DNA from: Rhodobacter sp. SY28-1
Lineage (GTDB): Bacteria > Pseudomonadota > Alphaproteobacteria > Rhodobacterales > Rhodobacteraceae
Assembly (NCBI RefSeq): GCF_005222785.1
Contig: NZ_STGH01000001.1
Coordinates: 1,736,001 to 1,800,000, forward strand
DNA length: 64,000 bases
Direction: 5' to 3'
How positions within the stretch are numbered: the first letter of the stretch is position 1; every line of letters starts with the position of its first letter. The notes beneath the pieces are model-generated. The model made no database searches and was not told where the DNA came from. It saw only the letters and a list, made by a program, of their open reading frames with translations. Position numbers and translations under genes: made by a program. This document shows, in pieces, positions 27,292 through 36,041 of this stretch.

Positions 27292-28935
27292 ATGCTGCGC
27301 AGCCTTGATATCCGCGATGTCCTGATCATCGACCGGCTGAGCCTGGAGCTTGGCGCGGGCCTGAACGTGCTGACCGGCGAGACCGGGGCGGGCAAGTCGA
27401 TCCTGCTGGATGCGCTGGGGTTCGTGCTGGGCTGGCGCGGGCGGGCCGAACTGGTGCGGCAGGGGGCCGCGCAGGGTGAGGTGACGGCGGTCTTTGACCT
27501 TGCGCCGGGCCATGCGGCCCGGGCGGTGCTGGAGGAGGCGGGGATCGAGGCGGAGGACGAGCTGATCCTGCGCCGGGTCAATAGCGCGGACGGGCGGAAG
27601 ACAGCCTTTGTGAATGACCGTCGGGTCTCGGGCGAGGTGCTGCGGGACCTGTCGGATACGTTGGTGGAACTGCATGGCCAGCATGATGACCGGGGCTTGC
27701 TGAACCCCCGTGGCCATCGGGCGCTGTTGGATGCTTTCGCGGGGCTGGACCTTGCGGGTCTGCGTGGGGCCTGGGCCGCGCAGCGGGACGCTCGTTCCGC
27801 TTTGGCTGAGGCCGAGGGGGCGCTGGCGCGGGCGGCGGCCGAGGAAGAGTTCCTGCGCCATGCTGTGGCGGAACTGGACAAGCTGGACCCGCAGCCCGGC
27901 GAGGACGAGGCGCTGGATGCCCGCCGCCGACTGATGCAGAGCGCGGGGCGGATTCGCGAGGATGTGGCGAAGGCCTTCATGGCACTGTCCGACGAAGGGG
28001 CCGAGGGCCGGATGCGCGATGCCTTGCGCTGGCTGGATGGCGCGGCGGAGAAGGCCGAGGGGCGGTTGGACGGCCCGATGGAGGCGTTGAACCGCGCGCT
28101 CATTGAGTTGGGCGAGGCGGCAGACGGGGTAGAGCGGGCGCTGGAGGCGCTGGACTTTGATCCGGGTGAGCTGGAGCGGGTCGAGGAACGACTGTTCGCG
28201 ATCCGGGCGCTGGCGCGGAAGCATGGGGTGCTGGCGGACGATCTTGGGGGCTTCGCCGAGGGCCTGCGGGTGAGACTGGCGGCGATTGACGGCGGGGCTG
28301 CGGGGATTGCCCGGTTGGCGAAGGCGGTGGCCGAGGCTGAGGCGGGTTACGCGGCCGAGGCGGCGCGGGTGACGAAGGCGCGGGTTGCGGCGGCAAGGAA
28401 GCTTGATGCAGCGATGGCGGCGGAACTGGCGCCCTTGAAGATGGAACGCGCAGTGTTCGTGACCGAGGTGACGGCGGGGGAGCCGGGACCGGAGGGGGTG
28501 GATGCCGTGACCTTCACGGTGGCCACGAACCCCGGCGCTCCTGCGGGGCCGCTGAATCGCATCGCCTCGGGCGGGGAATTGTCGCGGTTCCTGCTGGCGC
28601 TGAAAGTGTGTCTCACGGGCGACAGCCCCGGCCTGACGCTGATCTTCGACGAGATAGACCGGGGTGTCGGTGGGGCGACGGCGGATGCGGTCGGGCGACG
28701 GCTGAAAGCGCTGGCGTCGGGCGCGCAGGTGCTGGTGGTGACGCACTCGCCCCAGGTCGCGGCCTTTGGCGCGCAGCATTGGCGGGTGGAAAAGCGGGTG
28801 GCGAAGGGGCAGACCCTGTCCACGGTCACGGGGCTTGGGACCGAGGATCGAATCGAGGAGATTGCCCGGATGCTGGCTGGTGACACGGTGACCGAGGCGG
28901 CACGGGCCGCGGCGCGGGCGCTTTTGGCAGGCTGA
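27292..28935 (+). CDS. recN: DNA repair protein RecN
   Basis: A 547-residue SMC-like ATPase for double-strand break repair. N-terminal Walker A GETGAGKS (29-36), central coiled-coil regions rich in Ala/Glu/Arg (about 160-370), and the C-terminal half with the ABC signature ASGGELSRF, Walker B LIFDEIDRGVGG and the H-loop VTHSPQVAA. Length is normal. It begins 36 bp after bamD, so it is probably co-transcribed. Confidence 0.96.
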   Translation: MLRSLDIRDVLIIDRLSLELGAGLNVLTGETGAGKSILLDALGFVLGWRGRAELVRQGAAQGEVTAVFDLAPGHAARAVLEEAGIEAEDELILRRVNSADGRKTAFVNDRRVSGEVLRDLSDTLVELHGQHDDRGLLNPRGHRALLDAFAGLDLAGLRGAWAAQRDARSALAEAEGALARAAAEEEFLRHAVAELDKLDPQPGEDEALDARRRLMQSAGRIREDVAKAFMALSDEGAEGRMRDALRWLDGAAEKAEGRLDGPMEALNRALIELGEAADGVERALEALDFDPGELERVEERLFAIRALARKHGVLADDLGGFAEGLRVRLAAIDGGAAGIARLAKAVAEAEAGYAAEAARVTKARVAAARKLDAAMAAELAPLKMERAVFVTEVTAGEPGPEGVDAVTFTVATNPGAPAGPLNRIASGGELSRFLLALKVCLTGDSPGLTLIFDEIDRGVGGATADAVGRRLKALASGAQVLVVTHSPQVAAFGAQHWRVEKRVAKGQTLSTVTGLGTEDRIEEIARMLAGDTVTEAARAAARALLAG

Positions 28936-29086
28936 CGAGAACTTCAGCGTTTTTTGCGTCGATCTGTCCAAAGCTACGGCGCAAATGTGGCGACCCTTGC
29001 ATCTGGCGCATGGCGGGATTCCCGTGATGGCTCTACAATGCCGCACTGCAGCGTCCTATCTTCTGGGCAAGAAGAAAGGACACATC

Positions 29087-29248
29087 ATGTTCAACCTGTT
29101 CAAATCGCTGGTTTCCGGGAAAGCCTTCCCGCGTATTTCCGACCTTGAGCGGTCCTACCTGGATGCCTCGGTCAGCCGCATCGACTTGGAACGCCGCCAG
29201 CGCGAGATCGACGCCGGGCTGTTCCGCAAGTCGAGCTTTGACTTCTAG
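29087..29248 (+). CDS. DUF3563-type small protein
   Basis: A 53-residue soluble protein (starting MFNLFKSLVSGKAF) with the short core YLDASVSRIDLERRQREID that resembles the DUF3563 family. Function is unknown. AAAGGA lies 7 bases before the ATG at 29087. It has its own 150-bp upstream region after recN. It resembles the small DUF1127-like proteins in size, but its core differs. Confidence 0.7.
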   Translation: MFNLFKSLVSGKAFPRISDLERSYLDASVSRIDLERRQREIDAGLFRKSSFDF

Positions 29249-29263
29249 GCATGGGTTCCCGGC

Positions 29264-30634
29264 CTAGTCCGGGATCACCTTGCCGGGGTTCATCAGCCCC
29301 AGAGGATCAAGGGCGCGTTTCAGCGCGCCCATGACCGCCCAGCCTTCCCCATGTTCGGCCTGCATGTAGGGTCGTTTGCCAAAGCCCACCCCGTGTTCGC
29401 CGGTGATCGTGCCACCCAGCCGCAGAGCGCGGTCGGCCATCCGGCCCGCCAGCGCCTTGGCCGTGGCGATCTCGGCATCCGAGGCAGGATCGACCAGCAG
29501 GATCGCGTGGAAATTCCCGTCGCCGACATGCCCGAGGATCGGGCCGGGAATGCCGGATGCGGCGATGTCCGCCCGGGTTTCCTCGACCGCTTCCGCCAGT
29601 CGGGAAATCGGCACGCAAACGTCCGTCACCACGGCCTTCGCCCCCGGGCGTGAGGCAAGAATCGCCCGGTAGGCAGAGTGGCGCGCGGCCCAGAGGCGGG
29701 TGCGGTCCTCGGGCCGTTCGGCCCAGTCCAGTCCTTCGGCGCCGAAGTCGGCAGCCAGGGTGCGGAATCGGTCAACGTCTTCGGCAAGCCCGGCCGGGTG
29801 GCCGTGGAATTCTACGAGCAGTTGCGGGGCAGGGGGCAGGGACAGGCGCGAATAGGCGTTGCAGGCCGTGACCGTGTCGGTGTCCAGAAACTCGATCCGC
29901 GCGGGCGTCAGGCCCATCTGCATCGTGGCGATCACGCAATCGACTGCCGCGCCCACGGACGGGAAGGCGGCGACGGCGGTCATTACCGCCTCGGGCTGGC
30001 CGTGGAGTTTCAGGGTCAGTTCGGTGATGAGGCCCAAGGTGCCCTCCGACCCGACGAAGAGGGCGGTCAGGTCGTAGCCTGCCGAAGATTTCGGAGCGCC
30101 GGTGCCTGTGCGGATCACCTCGCCACTGGCCAGCACCACCTCCAGCCCCCGGACATTGTCGCGCATCGTGCCGTAGCGGACGGCAGTGGTCCCGGATGCG
30201 CGGGTTGCGGCCATCCCTCCCAGAGATGCGTTGGCCCCGGGATCGACGGGGAACATCAGCCCGGTCGTGCGCAGTTCGACATTCAACGCCTCGCGGGTAA
30301 TGCCGGGCTGGACGCGGACGAGGCGGTCCTCGGCCCGAATTTCCAGGACGGCCGCCATGTTGCGGAAGTCCACGACAACACCGCCCGCGACGGCCAGCGC
30401 ATGGCCTTCCAGCGAGGTTCCGGCGCCCCAGCCGATCAGCGGTACGCGGTGGGTGGTGGACCAGCGGGCCAGGGCGGCGACCTCATCGGTCGCGCGGGGA
30501 AAGACCACGGCATCGGGCAGGCCCGCGCTGACCAGGCTTTCGCTTTGGCCGTGTTCGGCCAGCACGGGGCCTTGGGTGGACAGGCGGTCGCCGAACAGGG
30601 CGCGGAGATCTGCAAGGGCGGGATCGGTCAACAT
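29264..30634 (-). CDS. FAD-linked D-lactate dehydrogenase / GlcD-family oxidase
   Basis: A 456-residue flavoenzyme of the FAD-PCMH fold with FAD-oxidase C-terminal domain. The FAD-binding segment contains [15 protein letters not shown] and later [14 protein letters not shown]. The C-terminal part has the metal/substrate motifs HVGDGNFH and [10 protein letters not shown], and ends NPGKVIPD. It oxidises a 2-hydroxy acid such as D-lactate or glycolate and passes electrons to quinone or cytochrome c; the exact substrate is uncertain. It stands alone and convergent with the DUF3563 gene, and diverges from purQ. Confidence 0.88.
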   Translation of the reverse strand: MLTDPALADLRALFGDRLSTQGPVLAEHGQSESLVSAGLPDAVVFPRATDEVAALARWSTTHRVPLIGWGAGTSLEGHALAVAGGVVVDFRNMAAVLEIRAEDRLVRVQPGITREALNVELRTTGLMFPVDPGANASLGGMAATRASGTTAVRYGTMRDNVRGLEVVLASGEVIRTGTGAPKSSAGYDLTALFVGSEGTLGLITELTLKLHGQPEAVMTAVAAFPSVGAAVDCVIATMQMGLTPARIEFLDTDTVTACNAYSRLSLPPAPQLLVEFHGHPAGLAEDVDRFRTLAADFGAEGLDWAERPEDRTRLWAARHSAYRAILASRPGAKAVVTDVCVPISRLAEAVEETRADIAASGIPGPILGHVGDGNFHAILLVDPASDAEIATAKALAGRMADRALRLGGTITGEHGVGFGKRPYMQAEHGEGWAVMGALKRALDPLGLMNPGKVIPD

Positions 30635-30731
30635 GGAGGGGATGCTAGCCGCCTTGGGCGCGGGCGCAAGCTCTGGTCCTTTGCGCGGCTTTCAGCTATC
30701 AGGCGCGCATTCCAGCAAAGGAGTCGCCCCG

Positions 30732-31400
30732 ATGAAAGCCGCTGTCGTCACCTTCCCGGGTTCGAATTGCGACCGTGACCTTGCGGTGGCCTTCGAAGGC
30801 GCAGGGTTCGAGGTGGCGCGGGTCTGGCACAAGGACAGCGCCTTGCCGGCCGGGGTCGACGTGGTGGGGGTGCCGGGGGGCTTCAGCTTTGGCGACTATC
30901 TGCGCTGCGGGGCGATTGCGGCGCAGTCGCCGATCTCGGGCGCGATCCGGGCCCATGCCGACCGGGGCGGCTATGTGCTGGGCATCTGCAACGGGTTTCA
31001 GGTCATCACCGAGATGGGCCTCTTGCCGGGCGTCCTGATGCGCAATGCGACGCTGAAATTCGTCTGCCGGACAGTGTCGCTGAAGGTCGCGACGGTGCAG
31101 TCGGATTTCACCAGTGCCTATCGCAAGGGGCAGGACATCAAGATTCCGATTGCGCACCACGATGGCAACTACACCATCGACGCCGAAGGGCTGGCGCGGC
31201 TGCAGGGCGAGGATCGCATCGCCTTCACCTATGCGCAGAACCCCAATGGCAGCATGGGCGACATCGCGGGCGTGCTGTCGGAAAACCGTCGTGTGCTGGG
31301 GATGATGCCGCATCCGGAGCGTGCGACCGAGGCAGCGCTTGGCAGCGTGGACGGCAAGGGGCTGTTCGCATCCTTGATGCGCGGGATGGCGCTGGCCTGA
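30732..31400 (+). CDS. purQ: Phosphoribosylformylglycinamidine synthase, glutaminase subunit
   Basis: A 222-residue class I glutamine amidotransferase that supplies ammonia to PurL in purine synthesis. The nucleophile is Cys86 in LGICNGFQ; the partner His/Glu lie in [10 protein letters not shown]. The opening ([16 protein letters not shown]) is typical. AAGGAG precedes the ATG at 30732. In many bacteria purS and purQ adjoin; here purS lies with purC about 18 kb downstream on the other strand. Confidence 0.95.
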   Translation: MKAAVVTFPGSNCDRDLAVAFEGAGFEVARVWHKDSALPAGVDVVGVPGGFSFGDYLRCGAIAAQSPISGAIRAHADRGGYVLGICNGFQVITEMGLLPGVLMRNATLKFVCRTVSLKVATVQSDFTSAYRKGQDIKIPIAHHDGNYTIDAEGLARLQGEDRIAFTYAQNPNGSMGDIAGVLSENRRVLGMMPHPERATEAALGSVDGKGLFASLMRGMALA

Positions 31401-31414
31401 GCCGCATCGGCTTG

Positions 31415-31435
31415 AGGCCCCATCGGGCGGGGCCT
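31415..31435 (+). terminator. Hairpin between purQ and the DctB-like kinase gene
   Basis: AGGCCCC and GGGGCCT enclose ATCGGGC. It ends 11 bases before the kinase start. There is no T-run, so an attenuator or a structure reducing translation is as likely as a terminator. Confidence 0.4.
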
Positions 31436-31446
31436 ACTCTGCCCGC

Positions 31447-33207
31447 ATGACCGCAACGGATCCCAGTTCGATCTCTGCCACAACGCCGGGCCTGCCGTGG
31501 CGTGCCAAGCTGGCTGTGGTCATGCTGGTGGTGCTGGCTGTCGTCGTCGTGCTGGTGTCGAACCGACTTCTGACCGACCGCTACACGGCCGACACGCGCA
31601 GCCGCGCCGAAGTTCGCCTGGCGCTGTATACGGGCAACTTGATGGCCGAGTTGCAGCGGACCTCGGTCGTGCCGCTGTTGCTGGCCAGTGACCCGGATCT
31701 GGTGTCGGCGCTGAAAAGCGGGAACTTTTCGGGCACGTCGGCCAAGCTGATAAAACTGCAGGCCGAACTGGGCGTTGCTTCGATCCGGCTTGTGGATGTG
31801 GACGGGCGGGTGGTCGGTGCGACCAACCGCAACCTGCTGGGAACCAGCCACCGGAATTCGACATATTTCGTCGAGGCGCAGCGGTCGAAGGACACGATCT
31901 TTTCGGCCGTTCGGCGCGATACGGGCGGCTTCGACTTCCTGTATTCCCGCAAGGTGATCGAGGGGGCGTCGACGCTGGGCGTGATCCTCGTGTCGGTCGA
32001 TCTGGTGAAGTATGAGCGCGCCTGGGCCGGTCTGCAGGATGCAATCATGGTCACCGACAGCGAAGGCACTGTGATGCTGGCGACCGAGCCGCGCTGGCGC
32101 GGGCTGCCTGCCGCCGAGGCGCTGGCGCTGCGTGATCCGCCCTCGGCCATTGCGCGGGCGTTGCGGGCGACGGCGGAGTGGACGCAGGACCCGCCCGATG
32201 CCTATGTGCGTGGCGAGGCGGTGATGCGCACCGAGGCGCGGGTGCCGTTCCGGGGCTGGAAGATCGCGACCTTCACCGCCTACGGGTCGGTGCGCGATCA
32301 GGTGAACGGCATCCTCGCGCTGGAGATCATGGGGTTCGCGATCCTGATGGCCTTCACCTTCTACCTGCTGTCGCGGCGGGCATGGTCGCGGTCCTTGTCG
32401 TTCCAGCGGGAATCGGCGGAACTGCGGCTTCTGAACGCGCGGCTGCAGCGGGCGATTGCGGAACGCGAGAAGGTGAAGAAGGACCTGGAGGTTGCCGAAC
32501 TGACGCTGGCGCAGTCGTCGAAACTGGCGGCCTTGGGCGAGATGTCGGCGGCGGTGAGCCATGAGCTGAACCAGCCCCTGGCCGCGATGAAGACCTATCT
32601 GGCGGGCGCGCGGCTGTTGTTGCAGAGGAAGCGGCTGGACGAGGCGCTGTCGTCTTTTCAGCGCGTCGATGACCTGATCGAACGGATGGGCGCGATCACG
32701 CGGCAGTTGAAGTCCTACGCGAGGAAGGGCGGCGAAGCCTTTGAAGAGGTTGATCTTCGGGCTTGCGTCTCCTCGGCCCTGGCAATGATGGAACCGCAGT
32801 TGAAGGCGCGCGTGGTGAAGATCAGCCGGGGCATCCCGCGACAGGCGGTGATGGTGATGGCCGACCGGCTGCGGCTGGAGCAGGTCATCATCAACCTTTT
32901 GCGCAATGCGCTGGACGCGACGAAGGATATCAAGGACCCGCAGATCGACATCCTGTTGTCGGCGGGCGAAACCGCGACCCTGACGGTGCGCGACAACGGC
33001 CACGGGATCAGCGATCTCGATAACCTGTTCGAACCTTTCTACACGACGAAGAAGCCGGGCGAGGGCGTGGGGCTGGGCCTTGCGATCTCGTCCGGCATCG
33101 TCACCGATCTGGGCGGGCGTCTGACCGCGCGGAACGGGGATGGGGGTGGCGCGGTTTTCGAGATGCAACTGCCGATCCTGGGCAACAAAGTGGAAGCAGC
33201 AGAATGA
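31447..33207 (+). CDS. dctB: DctB-type sensor histidine kinase
   Basis: A 586-residue inner-membrane kinase. A transmembrane helix at about 21-41 leads to a periplasmic double-PAS (dCache) sensor of about 250 residues, with the family-like segment SLVDVDGRVVGATNR near 115-130 (here read as RLVDVDG). A second helix lies at about 295-315, then a coiled-coil linker, HisKA with His372 in AVSHELNQPLAAMK, and HATPase (IINLLRNALDA, DNGHGI, GVGLGLAIS). In this family the ligand is a C4-dicarboxylate. It is followed 10 bp later by its response regulator. No dctP/Q/M transporter genes are near, so the ligand is an inference from homology. Confidence 0.85.
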   Translation: MTATDPSSISATTPGLPWRAKLAVVMLVVLAVVVVLVSNRLLTDRYTADTRSRAEVRLALYTGNLMAELQRTSVVPLLLASDPDLVSALKSGNFSGTSAKLIKLQAELGVASIRLVDVDGRVVGATNRNLLGTSHRNSTYFVEAQRSKDTIFSAVRRDTGGFDFLYSRKVIEGASTLGVILVSVDLVKYERAWAGLQDAIMVTDSEGTVMLATEPRWRGLPAAEALALRDPPSAIARALRATAEWTQDPPDAYVRGEAVMRTEARVPFRGWKIATFTAYGSVRDQVNGILALEIMGFAILMAFTFYLLSRRAWSRSLSFQRESAELRLLNARLQRAIAEREKVKKDLEVAELTLAQSSKLAALGEMSAAVSHELNQPLAAMKTYLAGARLLLQRKRLDEALSSFQRVDDLIERMGAITRQLKSYARKGGEAFEEVDLRACVSSALAMMEPQLKARVVKISRGIPRQAVMVMADRLRLEQVIINLLRNALDATKDIKDPQIDILLSAGETATLTVRDNGHGISDLDNLFEPFYTTKKPGEGVGLGLAISSGIVTDLGGRLTARNGDGGGAVFEMQLPILGNKVEAAE

Positions 33208-33217
33208 AGAGGTCCCA

Positions 33218-34546
33218 ATGGCCCGCGCAATGAAGGTGGCAATCGTCGATGACGAGGCCGACATGCGGCAGTCGATCAGCCAGTGGCTGGCTCTGTCGGG
33301 GTTCGACACGGAAACCTACGCCAGCGCCGAGGATGCGCTGAAGGTGATCGGGCCGGATTTCCAGGGCGTGGTGGTCAGCGACATCAAGATGCCGGGGATG
33401 GACGGCATGGCGCTGTTGAAGCGGTTGATGGGGCAGGATTCAGGGCTGCCCGTCATCATGATTACCGGCCACGGCGACGTGCCGATGGCGGTCGAGGCGA
33501 TGCGGGTGGGGGCCTTCGACTTCCTGGAGAAGCCGTTCAATCCCGACCGGATGACCGAGCTTGCCAAGCGCGCGACCCAGGCGCGGCGGATGACCTTGGA
33601 CAACCGGGCGCTTCGCAAGGAGTTGTCGGACGGATCCACCATCATCAAGAAGCTGATCGGGTCCTCCCCGGCGATGGAGCGGCTGCGGGAGGATATCCTT
33701 GATCTGGGGCAGGCGGATTCTCACGTCCTGATCGACGGCGAGACGGGGACGGGCAAGACTCTGGTCGCCCATGCCCTGCATGCGGTGGGGCCGCGGGCGT
33801 CGAAGAAGTTCGTGGCGATTTCCTGCGCGGCCTGGAGTGAGGACAAACTGGCCGCGCGGCTGTTCGGTCCGGGCGAGGACGGAACGCTGCCGCTGGTCGA
33901 GGAGGCGCGGGGGGGCACGCTGTGCCTGGAGGATATCGAGGCGATGCCGGGGGCATTGCAGGCTCGGCTTTTGACCTTCATAAACGACCAGGGCCTGCCG
34001 CCGGAAACCAGGATCATCGCGATCTGCAACAGCCATGCGCCGGATACCACGTTGGAGCAGACGCTGCGGCCGGACCTGTTCTACAGGTTGGGGGCGATGA
34101 CGATCCTGCTGCCTCCGCTGCGGACGCGGGGCGAGGATATCCTGCAGCTGTTCACTCGGCTGTCCGAGCAATTCGCCGAGGAATACGGTTGTGATGCGCC
34201 GCAGGTGACGGCGCAGGAAGCGGCCCAATTGTTGCAGGCGCCCTGGCCGGGGAACGTGCGGCAGCTGGTCAACATCGCGGAACGGGCGGTGTTGCAGAAC
34301 CGGCGGGGATCGGGGTCGATTGCGTCGCTGCTGATGGCGGAGAACGAGGCCTCGGGGCCGGCTTTGACCACCGAGGGCAAACCGTTGAAGGACTATGTCG
34401 AAGCCTTCGAGCGGATGCTGATCGACAACACGATGCGGCGGCACAAGGGGTCGATCGTGGCGGTGATGGAGGAGCTTTGCCTGCCGCGCCGGACCCTGAA
34501 CGAGAAGATGGCCAAGTATGGGCTGACCCGGGGGGACTACGTCTGA
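33218..34546 (+). CDS. dctD: DctD/NtrC-like response regulator lacking the sigma54 GAFTGA loop
   Basis: A 442-residue regulator. The receiver domain (about 6-120) has phosphoacceptor Asp55 in VVSDIKMPGMDG. An AAA+ domain carries Walker A GETGTGKT (174-181), and a Fis-type HTH lies at the C-terminus (RRHKGSIVAVMEEL, LPRRTLNEKMAKYG). Between RLFG and GGTL only about 14 residues remain (PGEDGTLPLVEEAR), so the GAFTGA sigma54-contact loop is missing. The Walker B acid pair reads L-E-D (residues 238-239) instead of the usual L-D-E. It probably activates without sigma54, or works as a repressor or DNA-binding switch. Confidence 0.85.
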   Translation: MARAMKVAIVDDEADMRQSISQWLALSGFDTETYASAEDALKVIGPDFQGVVVSDIKMPGMDGMALLKRLMGQDSGLPVIMITGHGDVPMAVEAMRVGAFDFLEKPFNPDRMTELAKRATQARRMTLDNRALRKELSDGSTIIKKLIGSSPAMERLREDILDLGQADSHVLIDGETGTGKTLVAHALHAVGPRASKKFVAISCAAWSEDKLAARLFGPGEDGTLPLVEEARGGTLCLEDIEAMPGALQARLLTFINDQGLPPETRIIAICNSHAPDTTLEQTLRPDLFYRLGAMTILLPPLRTRGEDILQLFTRLSEQFAEEYGCDAPQVTAQEAAQLLQAPWPGNVRQLVNIAERAVLQNRRGSGSIASLLMAENEASGPALTTEGKPLKDYVEAFERMLIDNTMRRHKGSIVAVMEELCLPRRTLNEKMAKYGLTRGDYV

Positions 34547-34557
34547 CCCCTTGGGGC

Positions 34558-34638
34558 TGTCCACGGGTGGACAGGGTGTCGCGCCAAGCGAAAACAAAGG
34601 GTTGGCTGTGGACGTTAGAGGTTCGTTAGGACTTGTCC
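34558..34638. repeat. Two-copy intergenic element, copy 2 (TGTCCAC-GG-GTGGACA plus GTTAG block)
   Basis: Palindrome TGTCCACGGGTGGACA (34558-34573), then at a 56-base offset a block beginning GTTAGAGGTTCGTTAGGACT. By eye about 18 of 25 positions of this block match copy 1 (12468 onward). It lies between the dctD-like gene and the next gene. Confidence 0.6.
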
Positions 34639-34753
34639 GTGCCTGAAGGGGGCGCCAGTTCGCCCCTTTCCCGGCCCTTGAAGATGGAATCCGGACTTGC
34701 CTGCCGCCGGCGTGCCGTGCCTTTCTCTGCGGATGAATCGCAGAGGTGGCAGA

Positions 34754-35644
34754 GTGCGGAACTGGTGGATCGGTACGGGTTTGTTGCTGACAGCGACCCC
34801 GGCACAGGCGGAGTGCCTGGGGTCCTGTGCAAAGGACCTGGAGGCGGCGCTTCTGTCGTTTCTGGTCTACCTCGTCATCGCGATCACGCTGCTGGTGATG
34901 CTGATCCGCGCGAAATGGCGGCGGGCAGGACTTAAGGGGCTGGGGCTTGTGCTGGTCCTGTCGCTGGGGGTGCCGCTGGTCAGCCAGGCGTGGACGTCGT
35001 GGAAGCTGCGGTCGGTCGAAGGACGCGAGATTGCCGGATCGCCGCCGAAGCTGGCTGAACGGACTGTGCTGCTGATCACGCCGGACGAGTACTGCTATGA
35101 CAGCGCCTGTGCGGTTGTGGTGCGGGCGAGCGGGGCGGCGGGGGTCCATGTCGTCTTGGCCACGGCGCTGGAAGGACTGGACCTGACGCGGCCGGTCGCC
35201 TTCGCGGACCTGCCCATCGAAATCTGGGCGCAGCCGACCGATGGGGGGGAAATCCGGCGCCGGGCGCTGTCCGCGGAAGAAAGACAGGCCGCGGCCTCGC
35301 GGATCGACTATCTGGTTATGACCACCTGGGCGTATTTCCCGGCCGATCCGGGGCCGGTCGAGGCGGCTCTGCGGAGCAATCCCGCCGTCCCGGGCATGGG
35401 GGCGGGTGAGACGGTGCGGTTCCTGATGGCGCCGCTGGACCCGGCGCAGGGCGAGATTGCCTTTGCCACCCTGCGGCCCGATCTTCTGGACCTGAGCCTT
35501 CTGGATCGTGCCCTGGCCATTCCACTGGCCCCAAGGAACACCCAGGGCCCCGGCAACCATGCGGCCGGGATGGCAGAGGCCGCTGCCGCGATCTGCCCGG
35601 CGGATGATCCCAGCGGAAACTGCCTGTCTCTGCTGGAGCGCTAG
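34754..35644 (+). CDS. Exported or membrane protein of unknown function
   Basis: About 296 residues and unrecognised. The GTG at 34754 is chosen because GAGGTGG (34743-34749) precedes it and it begins a clear signal peptide ending TATPAQA before ECLG. An ATG at 34733 is possible. After the signal come two Cys (CLGSC), a hydrophobic segment near 36-57 and another near 67-83, then a soluble domain of about 210 residues. That domain contains a Cys pair (YCYDSAC) near 118 and a late CPADDPSGNC. The paired cysteines suggest periplasmic disulfides. It has no obvious operon partner. Confidence 0.6.
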   Translation: MRNWWIGTGLLLTATPAQAECLGSCAKDLEAALLSFLVYLVIAITLLVMLIRAKWRRAGLKGLGLVLVLSLGVPLVSQAWTSWKLRSVEGREIAGSPPKLAERTVLLITPDEYCYDSACAVVVRASGAAGVHVVLATALEGLDLTRPVAFADLPIEIWAQPTDGGEIRRRALSAEERQAAASRIDYLVMTTWAYFPADPGPVEAALRSNPAVPGMGAGETVRFLMAPLDPAQGEIAFATLRPDLLDLSLLDRALAIPLAPRNTQGPGNHAAGMAEAAAAICPADDPSGNCLSLLER

Positions 35645-36041
35645 GGCAGCCTGCGGGGGGGCGAAATTCGCCATTGCCCTTCTTGCGGCTTACCCATAGG
35701 GTCGGCCAGAGGCAGTCTATCTGCCCGAGGAATTCTCTCCTTTGGGGCCTGGGCGCGTGAAATTCGTGTCCCTTTGAAGGAGCCGGATCGGCCGCAAGGT
35801 CGTGCACATTGCCCGCAAGTCCCTGGATTTGCTGGCTTGATTAGGTGGAGGGCCCGAAAGGCCCTTCAATTGTAACCGCGATGAGGCGTGCAGGCATTTC
35901 AAGCAACGGAACAGTCGACCCACGGGGTCGGAGACCGCTGCATATGCCCGCTGCCCGCGCTCAGACAAGTCGCCCCCTCCGTTCCATATCCCCGTCTGGT
36001 CCGCCAGGCGACCCGTTGCGCTTGGGGCGCAGTGGACCAAC
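35645..36041 (+). promoter_or_regulatory. Long untranslated leader region before rne
   Basis: 397 bp without a convincing gene. Near the left end is the palindrome GGCGAAATTCGCC (35660-35672). Further on, CTCCTTTGGGG (about 35737) could pair with a CCCTTTGAAGGAG segment (about 35770-35782). A stable hairpin GGAGGGCC-CGAAA-GGCCCTTC spans 35847-35867. Leaders of rne genes in other bacteria mediate autoregulation by RNase E; the structured, gene-free stretch here is consistent with that but does not match a leader family I can name. Confidence 0.5.

Noticed and set aside
30186-30731. Possible long N-terminal extension of purQ
   Set aside because: It overlaps the dehydrogenase gene on the opposite strand. 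The ATG at 30732 with AAGGAG is the family start.
31225-35674. Long minus-strand frames over dctB, dctD and the next gene
   Set aside because: Shadow frames; the kinase and regulator domains on the plus strand are unambiguous.
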